A DNA stretch of 64,000 nucleotides. It comes from Mucilaginibacter geliditolerans (lineage in GTDB: Bacteria; Bacteroidota; Bacteroidia; Sphingobacteriales; Sphingobacteriaceae). A program made the translations under genes and the position numbers. Positions within the stretch are counted from its first letter, which is position 1, and every line of letters begins with the position of its first letter. The notes under the pieces were generated by a model. The model was given only the letters and a program-made list of their open reading frames with translations. It was not told the origin of the DNA and searched no databases. Location: the NCBI RefSeq assembly GCF_014200495.1, contig NZ_JACHBY010000003.1, forward strand, positions 1-64,000, written 5' to 3'. Below, piece by piece: positions 26,395 through 34,940 of this stretch.

Positions 26395-26435
26395 AATAAA
26401 CCGGGCGGTTACATTTTTTAACTGTCCGGTTTATT
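26395..26435 (+). terminator. Hairpin terminator after the beta-barrel gene
   Basis: Arms of 17 bases (26395-26411 and 26419-26435) pair completely in plus-strand RNA if two G-U pairs are allowed; the loop is CATTTTT. It starts 4 bp after the barrel stop codon. The tail is TAAAT rather than a pure T-run, so it may be only partly efficient. It separates the barrel gene from the sigma gene. Confidence 0.7.
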
Positions 26436-26471
26436 TAAATAAGGTTAATTTGCCGAACATAATAGTTACTA

Positions 26472-27047
26472 ATGGATAGTACCGAAATAACGGCCGGTTT
26501 AACAGATAAAACCGAGGCCGCTTTTGAACATCTGTTTAAAAAACACTTCAGGGAACTGCATGCGTATGGTTTTTCATTACTGAAGGATTGGGATGCGGCT
26601 GAAGAAGTTGTGCAGGCCATATTTCTTAAACTTTGGGAAAAAAATGAATGGGTGCATATACAGATCTCCATAAAATCATACTTATACAAATCGGTTTATC
26701 ATGATTGCCTCAATTACATGAGGCGGCAGAAGATCCACTTAAAATACCAAACACATACTGTACATGCAATGGAGAACCGTGTTGATAATACTGACGGAAA
26801 AATAAAATTGAACGAGATGGAACAGCACCTGAGTAAGGCTCTGGATAAACTCCCTGAAAAGTGCCGTGCCATTTTTCATTTAAGTCGTTTTGAATATCTT
26901 AAATACCACGAGATAGCCAACCAGCTTGAAATCTCCATAAAAACAGTAGAAACACATATGGGTAAAGCATTACGGATATTGAGAAAGGAAATGAAAGAAT
27001 TTTTACCACTAATTGCACTAATGATATTTAATATATTCAGATCATGA
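26472..27047 (+). CDS. ECF-family RNA polymerase sigma factor (Bacteroidetes FecI-like)
   Basis: A 191-residue extracytoplasmic-function sigma factor. Region 2 (about residues 15-85) includes FKKHFRELHAYGFSLLKDWD and AEEVVQAIFLKLWEKNEW. Region 4 (about residues 120-175) includes LPEKCRAIFHLSRFEYLKY and IANQLEISIKTVETHMGKAL. Its stop overlaps the FecR start by the ATGA arrangement, so the two are translationally coupled. Three copies of a matching promoter lie within 7 kb, upstream of genes with surface functions. Its own upstream region lacks that promoter, so it is probably transcribed by the main sigma factor. Confidence 0.93.
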   Translation: MDSTEITAGLTDKTEAAFEHLFKKHFRELHAYGFSLLKDWDAAEEVVQAIFLKLWEKNEWVHIQISIKSYLYKSVYHDCLNYMRRQKIHLKYQTHTVHAMENRVDNTDGKIKLNEMEQHLSKALDKLPEKCRAIFHLSRFEYLKYHEIANQLEISIKTVETHMGKALRILRKEMKEFLPLIALMIFNIFRS

Positions 27048-28033
27048 AAGAGGATATGAGTGAAGATATATTGATCAAGTATATACTTGGGGAAACCACG
27101 GCAGTCGAGGCCCGGGAAGTTAAAGCCTGGACAGCTGTTAGCAGTGCAAATGCCCAAAAATTAGAAGAAATAAAGATCATACTTGAAGCCAGCAGCCGGC
27201 TGGCACAGGTGAGCCCATTGGGGGAAACTGAGGCATGGGAAAAGTTCAAACAAAACAGGGAATTGGCAAACAGGGAACCGAATAAGGTAATACCCATTAG
27301 AACCGGCAGCAATTGGTTGCGTATTGCTGCGGCTATACTGCTTTTGATTGGTGGCGGATGGGGGGCTTTTTATTTGTATAACGGACAAAAAGGCACAACG
27401 CAGGAATGGGTAAATCTAAAGGCAACAGATAAGGTATTGACAGATACCCTGCCCGACGGATCAATAGTACATGTGAATAAAAATTCAAGCATCGCCTATA
27501 ACAATGATTTTAAAGCACGAAGAATTGTGAAACTTACAGGAGAGGCGTTCTTCAATATTAAGCATAATGCAGCGGTACCTTTTACCGTGCATGTAAATGG
27601 CATTAATATAGCTGATGTAGGTACGGCATTTAATGTAAAAAGTAAATTGCACAATACCGAAATTATAGTTGAAAGCGGCATAGTAAGCGTAAGTAATAAT
27701 AATAATAACGCGGTGCAGTTACATGCCCGGCAGATGATCAGCATAAAGCCTGGCGACAAGGTATTTAAAGTAGAACGAAGCGACGACCTGCTATACAACT
27801 ATTATGTAAGTAATACCTTTATAGCTAACAAAACCCCTCTTTGGCGCCTGGTTGATGTATTGAACGAAGCTTATAATGCTGATATTAAAATTGAAAACAG
27901 CACGCTACGCAATACGCCAATAACCGTTACAATCAGGCTGCAGGATTCCCTAACGAACATATTAGCTTTAATAAAGGAAACAACACCCGGAATGCAGGTT
28001 GATGAAGCAGGTAAAACAACGATCATTAAATAA
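27044..28033 (+). CDS. FecR-family anti-sigma factor
   Basis: A 329-residue inner-membrane anti-sigma factor. The N-terminal 85 residues are cytoplasmic and would bind the sigma factor. One membrane segment lies at about residues 90-110 (WLRIAAAILLLIGGGWGAFY). The periplasmic FecR domain follows (DTLPDGSIVHVNKNSSIAY, ARRIVKLTGEAFFNIKHN), then a DUF4974-type C-terminus ending in QVDEAGKTTIIK. It overlaps the sigma gene by 4 bp. In known systems the FecR periplasmic part contacts the STN domain of a TonB receptor. Here the nearest STN domain sits in the convergent surface-repeat gene, whose stop is only 20 bp away. Confidence 0.93.
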   Translation: MKEDMSEDILIKYILGETTAVEAREVKAWTAVSSANAQKLEEIKIILEASSRLAQVSPLGETEAWEKFKQNRELANREPNKVIPIRTGSNWLRIAAAILLLIGGGWGAFYLYNGQKGTTQEWVNLKATDKVLTDTLPDGSIVHVNKNSSIAYNNDFKARRIVKLTGEAFFNIKHNAAVPFTVHVNGINIADVGTAFNVKSKLHNTEIIVESGIVSVSNNNNNAVQLHARQMISIKPGDKVFKVERSDDLLYNYYVSNTFIANKTPLWRLVDVLNEAYNADIKIENSTLRNTPITVTIRLQDSLTNILALIKETTPGMQVDEAGKTTIIK

Positions 28034-28053
28034 AGAAAGCAGGAGATATAATA

Positions 28054-29829
28054 CTACCACATGAACTGCAAACCACCTGTTATGCCAATAGAGGTAGTAT
28101 TTATGTGATTATTATTTATAGAATTTTCAATAACCCATCCATGAACTTTAGCCGCATCGCCTGCTTGCAGTGAAGTTAAATTTATAGACGGGCCGGCAAA
28201 CAATCCAAGGTGTTTACTTATTTTATATCTTGGTAAAACCTTCAATGAATTTGTGTGATACACGTCCTTTTTAGGATCTGTATTTAACGATGAAGAATTG
28301 ACGTATTCTCCGTCTAAAAAGAACCTCTTATTATTGACGATATGTGCCCCAAGGCCAACATCAAGCAAATACTTGTCCTTATCTGAGCCAAATCTATAAC
28401 CTATTCCCAGTAAGCTATATAATACCTTCCCCCCTGAGCGAAAGTCAATATGCGCATACAGGTTTTCATCTGTACTTACTGCAATGCTTTTGCCGCCATT
28501 TTTAATAAAATTGAAGATACCTATAGGGTAATCACTACTATCGGCAATATTTATAAAGCCGATCTGTGTTCCTTTAACCTTTTTTGCGACATTCATAAAA
28601 CCAGCCACTTGCAACGCTCCAACATCACCGCCTATATTCAGGAATCCGGCTATCTGTGTGCCGCTGCTATCGCGGGCTATATTGGTAAGGCCGGCAATAG
28701 TAGCCCCTTTATCAGTATTATATTTATTCATAACACCGGCCACCTGCAGCCCTTTGGCTGTTTTATCAAAGTTTGCTAACCCAGCCATTTGTATACCATT
28801 GCTAAAATTGCGTGTTTGATTTACCGCTCCCCCAATTTGTATTCCCCAGGCGTTGTTCAGCACATTATTATAAATACCGGCCATTTGTATACCCCTGGTA
28901 CTGTCGCCCACCACATTAAATATACCGGCCACTTGCAAAAAGCGCATGCTTTTACGGTTAATATTAAATACCCCGGCTAACTCAACTCCATCTATCCCTG
29001 CGGTGTATCCCCCTAACAGGTTCAGGGAAAAATGATCAATTACCTGGCTGCTATACATACCGTGTGTGCTTAAGCCCGGTGTAAGTGAAATTTGGTATGG
29101 GCTTGCAGCAAAAAAATTACCGAGGTTTAAATCCTGCACTAATTGTTTCGAACTGATAAAAAATCTGGCAAAACGGCTGTGCTCAATTCCCTTATTCGAT
29201 CCATTGTCGGGATAATAGCTATAACTTTTGTTGATCTGCTTATCATTCACAACAACATCAGCCAGCATGAACAGGGAGGTATCGCGATAATTTTCTTTAC
29301 TTGCCGTAAGTTTTACTGATCCGTTATAGTTCCTTAATTTAAGCTCAAAATATCCTTTATCGTTAGTGAGCGTTGATACCAGCAGATCCTTTTCATAAAC
29401 GCTGGCATGTGCGATTGCCTTACTATCGGCAATATCACGCACATACCCCTTCACCAAAGTTTGCGTTCCCTGGTCTTTACCTATTTCAGCAGTAAGGGTC
29501 AGTTTGTCTGGTGCAAATGTTAATACAATATATCCGGGGACTTCTTTAAATTCGTAATTTTCTCCCAGTAATTGTTCTAAAAGACTAAAAATTGTTCCAC
29601 GGAAGCCCGAAACTGATACTAAGCTGTCAGCGGGGATAATCCTATTGTTATAGGCAAAATAAAAATCTTGTTTGCTGGAAATTTTATTTAATATGCTTGC
29701 TATGGGCTGTTGTTTTATTTCCTTAATGGATACTTCCTTCATCAAATAGCTTTGGGCCGATAGCTTAATGCTAAAAATTAATAAAAACAATAACAGGGTT
29801 TGAGATAGTCGTTTTGGATTTAAAGTCAT
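28054..29829 (-). CDS. STN-domain surface-repeat barrel protein (no TonB receptor)
   Basis: A 591-residue exported protein started at ATG 29829. The signal peptide ends near KLSAQ. Residues about 30-95 form an STN (secretin/TonB short) domain (ASILNKISSKQDFYFAYNN ... FSLLEQLLGENYEF). Residues about 125-200 form a carboxypeptidase-regulatory-like fold (VKGYVRDIADSKAIAHASV). Residues about 270-460 hold about twelve AGxxN repeats such as IQMAGLANFDKTAKGLQ, and the C-terminus ends in GLQFMW like a barrel. No plug or TonB receptor barrel is present. The repeat block is nearly the same as that of the protein at 24703-25725. STN domains normally signal to FecR from TonB receptors, so this arrangement is unusual. 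A predicted ECF promoter lies about 60 bp upstream. Confidence 0.8.
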   Translation of the reverse strand: MTLNPKRLSQTLLLFLLIFSIKLSAQSYLMKEVSIKEIKQQPIASILNKISSKQDFYFAYNNRIIPADSLVSVSGFRGTIFSLLEQLLGENYEFKEVPGYIVLTFAPDKLTLTAEIGKDQGTQTLVKGYVRDIADSKAIAHASVYEKDLLVSTLTNDKGYFELKLRNYNGSVKLTASKENYRDTSLFMLADVVVNDKQINKSYSYYPDNGSNKGIEHSRFARFFISSKQLVQDLNLGNFFAASPYQISLTPGLSTHGMYSSQVIDHFSLNLLGGYTAGIDGVELAGVFNINRKSMRFLQVAGIFNVVGDSTRGIQMAGIYNNVLNNAWGIQIGGAVNQTRNFSNGIQMAGLANFDKTAKGLQVAGVMNKYNTDKGATIAGLTNIARDSSGTQIAGFLNIGGDVGALQVAGFMNVAKKVKGTQIGFINIADSSDYPIGIFNFIKNGGKSIAVSTDENLYAHIDFRSGGKVLYSLLGIGYRFGSDKDKYLLDVGLGAHIVNNKRFFLDGEYVNSSSLNTDPKKDVYHTNSLKVLPRYKISKHLGLFAGPSINLTSLQAGDAAKVHGWVIENSINNNHINTTSIGITGGLQFMW

Positions 29830-29890
29830 CAAGCTTATATATTATAATTTAACCCCGCAAAACTGATTAATATAATCGGGCGAACATAAA

Positions 29891-29916
29891 GACACCTATC
29901 TCCTGCTTTACCCTGA
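29891..29916 (-). promoter_or_regulatory. Predicted ECF-sigma promoter, copy B (TCAGGGTAA-N12-GTGTC)
   Basis: Read on the minus strand, TCAGGGTAA is at 29916-29908 and GTGTC at 29895-29891, with exactly 12 bases between. The start codon of the STN surface-repeat protein is about 60 bp downstream. The spacer sequence differs from the other two copies, so the conservation is limited to the two promoter boxes. Confidence 0.75.
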
Positions 29917-30029
29917 CCCTGTTTTTAAAATTAATTAGTTTAATATAAGAATGCTTGCTTATTATTGGATTGCGGCTATTTATATTCCGGCTAATCTACG
30001 GAATAGTTGAATTATAGACAGTCATATAT

Positions 30030-30081
30030 AACAACAGGTCAACAAAGATTCTGCATAAAGAACTTCTGTTGACCTGCTGTT
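30030..30081 (-). terminator. 15-bp hairpin, probable RNA structure on the minus strand
   Basis: Arms 30030-30044 and 30067-30081 around a 22-base loop. The one mismatch is a G-U pair only in minus-strand RNA, which favours a transcript reading from the TonB/DUF4249 genes. It lies 170 bp beyond the DUF4249-type stop. No T-run follows, so it may stabilise or process the 3' end rather than terminate. Confidence 0.5.
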
Positions 30082-30247
30082 TGCTGTAAAAATTTGATCT
30101 TTACTGTTTTTTGATAGGTTTCTTTGCGATTATATCTTCAGGCGACACAATAACGAAGGGTATATATCCTGAATTATTCAATGAAACGTCTATTTAAAAG
30201 CATTCCCTTTAAGACCTCAAAAAACGGCATCATATTTTTCGACCTCA

Positions 30248-31036
30248 CTACTTCACTATTTTTGACTTACTGCTTACTGTTTGTGCGCTGAAATACCCCA
30301 GGCAGCCGCCTGATATATTAGCAGTTGGTGTTGCGGGTGTTGCCAGATTGTCGTTATAAAAAGCAATATTTTCAGCTTCCTGTAAAAAGTTATATGCGCC
30401 CTTGTCTATCCCGTCAAGATTCACCAATACCAAATCATTCTTCTTAATAGCTCCTGTATCGGTTACCAGGTCCTCATTTATATATTTGCCGTTCATTAGC
30501 CGGTCTTCATCCGATTGAAACCGGTTAAGTTTTACGCCATTCACCGTAATATTGTATTTATAATAATTGACAAACGCAGCCGGATCCTGGTAGTGGACAA
30601 CCGGTTGAATCATGTTTTTTACAGAGGTGTAATCAAAAGTGATCGAATCAAGCACTACCGGAAGAGGCATTGTAGAAACAGCGATATAATTTTTCCCGTT
30701 AAGTACAACTTGAAGTTGGTAAGTATGTCCGGGCGTGCCTACGATGCTATGCGTGGTATAAATTCCTGCTGATGCCTCCGTTAGCATATCAATAACGCCA
30801 GCTGTTTGATCAGTTATTGTTACCGACGCGCCGGATACGTTAGGATAGGTATTGTCTGCGTAAAAGTTGACCGACTTTGAGATATTAATGTGATAAGGGC
30901 CGGTGGTATCACTTACCACGCCTTCAATAACAAGCTGCGGAGCCGAATTGGATAAAGGCGGTGTTATTACTTTTTGGCAGGATGAATAAAACAAAATGGA
31001 CGCAACTAAAGCTATGATGAGTGTTTGAATTTTCAT
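30248..31036 (-). CDS. DUF4249-type outer-membrane lipoprotein
   Basis: A 262-residue lipoprotein started at ATG 31036. The signal MKIQTLIIALVASILFYSSC ends in a lipobox cysteine. The mature part has the DUF4249 pattern: LVIEGVVSDTTGPYHINISKS, then a strand-rich domain with GHTYQLQVVLNGKNYIAVSTMP, and a C-terminal GGCLGYFSA motif. DUF4249 proteins are usually encoded directly after a TonB receptor, as here, where the receptor stop is 4 bp upstream. They probably act as the SusD-like surface partner, but their ligand is unknown. The last residues (VSSKSKIVK) overlap short CAGTA-type repeat DNA. Confidence 0.85.
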   Translation of the reverse strand: MKIQTLIIALVASILFYSSCQKVITPPLSNSAPQLVIEGVVSDTTGPYHINISKSVNFYADNTYPNVSGASVTITDQTAGVIDMLTEASAGIYTTHSIVGTPGHTYQLQVVLNGKNYIAVSTMPLPVVLDSITFDYTSVKNMIQPVVHYQDPAAFVNYYKYNITVNGVKLNRFQSDEDRLMNGKYINEDLVTDTGAIKKNDLVLVNLDGIDKGAYNFLQEAENIAFYNDNLATPATPTANISGGCLGYFSAQTVSSKSKIVK

Positions 31037-31040
31037 GTTT

Positions 31041-33377
31041 TTAGAATTTAAAGTTATAAGTAACTGATGGAACCATTTTAAACAGTGTAGTCTGCAACAC
31101 CTGTGTTTTGTTGGCATTTTTGGGGTCGGCCTGAAAAACTATATTATAAGGATTGGATTGGCCGTAAACATTGTAGATGGAAAAATTCCAGCTGCTTTCA
31201 TATTTGGCAGTTTTTTTAGCCAGGAGCGTTGCTCCAATATCGAGGCGGTTATAAGCTGGCAAACGGTTACTGTTCCTTGATCCGTAATAATAGACAGGGG
31301 CACCATCAACAGAAAATTTACCCGATGGCCAGGTGACCGCGTCACCTGTATTATAAACGAAATCAGCTGAAAATGTCCACTTCTTAGTGGCTTGGTACAT
31401 GCCTACCAATGAGATGTGATTAGTTTGATCTTGTGTTGCCGGATAATAATCTCCATTATTTATCCCAGGTATCTTCAGTTCCGTTTTTGATAGCGTATAA
31501 CTTAGCCAGCCGGTAAACTTTCCGGTTTTCTTTTTGATATAGGTTTCCCACCCATATGCCCTTCCTGAACCATACAACAGGTCACCTTCAATATTTTCGT
31601 TACCTACCAGGTCAGCCCCGTTTCTGTAGTCTATCTGGTTCTGAAGTTTTTTGTAATATAGTTCTGATGAAAACTCAAACCCAGCCTGCTGAAAAGTATG
31701 ATAATAACCCAGAGCCACCTGATCGGCTATTTCCGGCTTAATATTATTACTACTGGGTAAATAAACATTCGTAGTAGATAAATAAGCCGAGTTATTTAGA
31801 AGATGTATGTTCTGTGCATTTCTATCGTAAGATAATTTAACTGAACTGTTTGGATTAAGCTGATAGCTGGCGGCGAAACGTGGCTCCGGCGTGATATAGC
31901 TTTTAACAATTTTGCCGCTTTGATAATAGGTACTGTCCGTTTTATTGCCATCTTTATCATAGGTATAAAAGTTGCCCGGCCCCAGTACACTTAAATCGCT
32001 TAATCTTATTCCATAAGTGATTTTCAATTTGTCTGACGCATTCCATTCATCAGAAAGATATACTGCGCTTTCCAATGCATATTTCTTCTCTAAAAAAACA
32101 TCATTATAACTGGAAGATGCGCTTGCTATTGCGGTACCTGGCTGAGTAATATGGTAGGTTGATTCAAGGCCAAACCCGATCTTATTGGTTGCATTCAGGT
32201 AATAAGTAAAATCCTGTTTAAAATGGTAATCGGTTATAGCTGAAGATACTTTGATATTATCTGTATTATCGTCAATATTAACATCATAAGTATAATTGCT
32301 ATAAATAAGCGAAGTATTAGAGAATAGCTTGCTGCTGAAAATATGGTTCCATCTCAGAGTTCCTGTTGAATTCCCATAATCAAGCCCAAAGCTATTCCTG
32401 AAACTCATAACATCTTTCCCAAAATAACCGGATAAAAAGATCCGGTTATTAGCATCGATCTGGTAATTGCCTTTCAGGTTGATATCGTAAAAATATATTT
32501 TACTGTGTTTCGTAGTGGTATCAGATGCAAAGCCGGTAAAGAGATCAGCATAGCTGCGCCTTGCACTTACAATAAAGGATCCCTTACCATCAAATAGTGG
32601 CCCATCCACGGTAAGCCGGGAAGCTATTAATCCAATCCCTCCACTGGCACCAAATTTCTGGTTGTTACCATCATTCATCTGGATGTCTTCTACCGAGGAG
32701 AGCCGCCCGCCATAATTAGCCGGCATCCCCCCTTTATAAATTGAAATATCTTTTATAGCATCAGAATTGAACACAGAGAAAAATCCCAAAACGTGCGAGG
32801 GATTATAAACTGTGGCCTCATCTAGTAAGATAAGATTTTGGTCGGCCCCACCCCCACGTACGAAAAACCCTGCATTTCCATCTCCGGCAGATACGATGCC
32901 CGGCAGCAGCTGTATGGTCTTTAACACGTCCCTTTCTCCTAATAACACTGGCACATTATTAATATCTTTGATATTAAGGCGCTGAACACCAGGAGGTAGC
33001 GTTAAAATATTCTTGCTTTTGGATGAATTGGCGCCGATGACAACTTCTTTGAGCTGACTTTGGCCGGAACTAAGGCTAATGTTATTCAGCATATTTTTAG
33101 TTAATCGAATCCTTAAAGTATCTGTACGGTAACCTGTGTAAGTCGTCAGCATCGTATAACTGCCTTCAGGAACGGCAATGGAATAAAAGCCGTAATTATT
33201 TGTACTGACCCCCTTTCCGGGTAATTCCAAAAAGCTTACTGTTGCTGCGGGTAGCGTTTCGCCCGTTGTTTTATCCTTAATAGTTCCCGAAACGGTAAAC
33301 GTTTTTTTTGATTGTGCCTGTAAAAATCCAGGAACGATCATGATTAGAAATAAAATAAATTGTTTTAATTTTTTCAT
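31041..33377 (-). CDS. TonB-dependent receptor with carboxypeptidase-like N-terminal domain
   Basis: A 778-residue outer-membrane receptor started at ATG 33377, giving the signal MKKLKQFILFLIMIVPGFLQAQ. A CarboxypepD_reg-like domain (about residues 28-110) precedes the plug, which carries IQLLPGIVSAGDGNAGFFVRGGGADQ-type sequence near residue 175. A 22-strand barrel ends in PSVTYNFKF. It has no STN domain. It is cotranscribed with the DUF4249-type lipoprotein. A predicted ECF promoter lies about 63 bp upstream, linking it to the sigma/anti-sigma pair although it lacks the STN domain used by classical FecIR-regulated receptors. The imported ligand is unknown. Confidence 0.92.
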   Translation of the reverse strand: MKKLKQFILFLIMIVPGFLQAQSKKTFTVSGTIKDKTTGETLPAATVSFLELPGKGVSTNNYGFYSIAVPEGSYTMLTTYTGYRTDTLRIRLTKNMLNNISLSSGQSQLKEVVIGANSSKSKNILTLPPGVQRLNIKDINNVPVLLGERDVLKTIQLLPGIVSAGDGNAGFFVRGGGADQNLILLDEATVYNPSHVLGFFSVFNSDAIKDISIYKGGMPANYGGRLSSVEDIQMNDGNNQKFGASGGIGLIASRLTVDGPLFDGKGSFIVSARRSYADLFTGFASDTTTKHSKIYFYDINLKGNYQIDANNRIFLSGYFGKDVMSFRNSFGLDYGNSTGTLRWNHIFSSKLFSNTSLIYSNYTYDVNIDDNTDNIKVSSAITDYHFKQDFTYYLNATNKIGFGLESTYHITQPGTAIASASSSYNDVFLEKKYALESAVYLSDEWNASDKLKITYGIRLSDLSVLGPGNFYTYDKDGNKTDSTYYQSGKIVKSYITPEPRFAASYQLNPNSSVKLSYDRNAQNIHLLNNSAYLSTTNVYLPSSNNIKPEIADQVALGYYHTFQQAGFEFSSELYYKKLQNQIDYRNGADLVGNENIEGDLLYGSGRAYGWETYIKKKTGKFTGWLSYTLSKTELKIPGINNGDYYPATQDQTNHISLVGMYQATKKWTFSADFVYNTGDAVTWPSGKFSVDGAPVYYYGSRNSNRLPAYNRLDIGATLLAKKTAKYESSWNFSIYNVYGQSNPYNIVFQADPKNANKTQVLQTTLFKMVPSVTYNFKF

Positions 33378-33878
33378 AGCCGGTTGTGGTAACCTGATGG
33401 GGTTTGGGTGTAAGTGAAATATGTCATTTTGTATAGCATGACACACTCTTTGAGGTTTACCCTGATGGCTGATGATTTTTTACCTGTTTTAGGTATAAAT
33501 GATATCTTTTAATGGGCTTTCATCACTTTTGATGGAATGTGAATTGTGAAGAAATTGCATTATTAGCAGATACGGGAAAAACTCATCTTACCAAATAATT
33601 GGCTATTGCCTATGAAAAACTGGTAGTTGAAGGCGATGATACTTTCGAAACTTCCGGTAGCTGGTGAAAAATATGACGCCTTATCCACCCTATTCTCCAA
33701 TGCCAGGCTGGTTAATTCCATAACACTTTAACCACATTTATGGTGCGAAGAGGCAATGTTGTTATAATCTTTTATGCGCTTCTATTGTATATCCCGTTAC
33801 TGAGCATGGGATTACCAATTATACAGTTAACAACGTTCCCTGCAAATCATGATTACAAAACTACTTTTTCGTAAACGA
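33378..33878. other. Gap upstream of the TonB receptor, with possible gene debris
   Basis: This 501-bp stretch contains the ECF promoter at 33440-33465. Beyond it, short plus-strand pieces look protein-like but are interrupted. One reads KLPVAGEKYDALSTLFSNAR near 33645-33710. Another reads VYPVTEHGITNYTVNN near 33788-33835, which recalls the tail of HxlR-type regulators. I read this as a decayed gene, but no family is secure. Confidence 0.35.
33440..33465 (-). promoter_or_regulatory. Predicted ECF-sigma promoter, copy C (TCAGGGTAA-N12-GTGTC)
   Basis: On the minus strand TCAGGGTAA is at 33465-33457 and GTGTC at 33444-33440, with a 12-base spacer. The TonB receptor start codon is about 63 bp downstream. 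Together with copies A and B it defines a three-member local regulon. Confidence 0.75.
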
Positions 33879-34916
33879 TCAGCCCTTTGAAGATCCTCTG
33901 ATATTTAAGCTTGTACTAAGGGTTATAAATTGAGGCTGTTGATTTAGCAATGGCGTATTTAATTTATTCAACAGTACATTGATCACACTTTCAGCAATTT
34001 TTTCAATAGGTTGAGCAATAGCTGTTATCGGCGGCGAGTGCAGCTTAAATACATCATAATCATCAAATGAGATAATGGCCAGTTGTGATGGAACCTGTAT
34101 ACCCATTTCTTTTATCACCTTTAAACCGCATGAGCCAATATGGTCCGTTCCAAAAAGTATAGCATCCAGGTCGGGATGTTTAGTTAAGAAATCAGTTATA
34201 GGCTTAATTATAAGGTCTTCATTCTGGTTAAATACAATTTCTTTTACCAAAGGTTCAAGTCCGCTTTCTTTCATCGCGTTCTTATAGCCTTTAAGCCTGT
34301 CCTGCATTTGAGTTTGCGGCGAAGTAAATGTAATAAACGCGATATTCTTTTTGCCTTCACCAATTAAATGGCTGGTGGCGTTATATGTGCTGAACCTGTT
34401 ATTAATTTCAACATAGTCGGTAATTACTTTTGGCAAATGCCTGTCAAAAAACACGACCGGCAGGTTATCTTTCAATAAAGATTCAACATCCTCTTCAATG
34501 CCTTCGGGTGGTGCAATAATGTACCCATCCACATGCCTTTCACGAAACATGGTGATCAGGTCCTTGGTTTTTTTGGTATCGTTGTTAGTACTGCAATAAA
34601 TTATCTTATAGCCATTTTGATAGGCCCTATCCTCAATAAGCCTGGCTATTTTTGCAAAAAACGGGTTCGAAATATCCTCAACCATCAATCCTATAGTATT
34701 TGATTTACCCGTACGCAGGCTTTGGGCGATAGAGTTTGGCTTGAACCCAACTTCGTTTACATATTTCAGTACGCGGTCAACCAGTTCTTCCCCAATACGC
34801 ATTTCCTGGGCTTTCCCGTTAAGGATAAAGGAAATGGTAGTTTTAGATACGTTTAGGCTTTTAGCAATGTCGTTTATTGAAAGTTTCTTTTTCACTGAAG
34901 ATATTTTTCTTATCAA
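33879..34916 (-). CDS. LacI-family transcriptional regulator of the mannan locus
   Basis: A 345-residue LacI/PurR-type repressor. The helix-turn-helix SINDIAKSLNVSKTTISFIL is at about residues 13-32, and the hinge reads PNSIAQSLRTGKSNTIG. The sugar-binding domain follows (VEDISNPFFAKIARLIED, DGYIIAPPEG). There is no ATG before the HTH, so the start is TTG 34916 or GTG 34895. A TATATTTG sequence overlapping the TTG resembles a Bacteroidota minus-7 box, which would favour the GTG. It follows the FucP-like transporter by 24 bp. A shared motif with core CGGTTTAGC upstream of four units of the locus has LacI-operator form (central CG), and a palindromic version lies just before this gene. I infer it controls the mannan locus. 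Confidence 0.9.
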   Translation of the reverse strand: MIRKISSVKKKLSINDIAKSLNVSKTTISFILNGKAQEMRIGEELVDRVLKYVNEVGFKPNSIAQSLRTGKSNTIGLMVEDISNPFFAKIARLIEDRAYQNGYKIIYCSTNNDTKKTKDLITMFRERHVDGYIIAPPEGIEEDVESLLKDNLPVVFFDRHLPKVITDYVEINNRFSTYNATSHLIGEGKKNIAFITFTSPQTQMQDRLKGYKNAMKESGLEPLVKEIVFNQNEDLIIKPITDFLTKHPDLDAILFGTDHIGSCGLKVIKEMGIQVPSQLAIISFDDYDVFKLHSPPITAIAQPIEKIAESVINVLLNKLNTPLLNQQPQFITLSTSLNIRGSSKG

Positions 34917-34940
34917 ATATAGTTAAAACTTAAATAGGTA

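Larger units (their letters stand above)
29830..30247. other. Gap between the STN protein and the DUF4249-type gene
   Basis: This 418-bp stretch contains the ECF promoter at 29891-29916 and a hairpin at 30030-30081. A short minus-strand frame near 30105-30180 reads SGYIPFVIVSPEDIIAKK before its stop. It has no start and may be the tail of a lost gene. Nothing else is recognised. Confidence 0.6.

Noticed and set aside
34914..34921. TATATTTG as a promoter for lacI
   Set aside because: It fits the TAnnTTTG form, but the gene follows the transporter by 24 bp and may simply be cotranscribed. No minus-33 element was found, so it is not listed as a feature.
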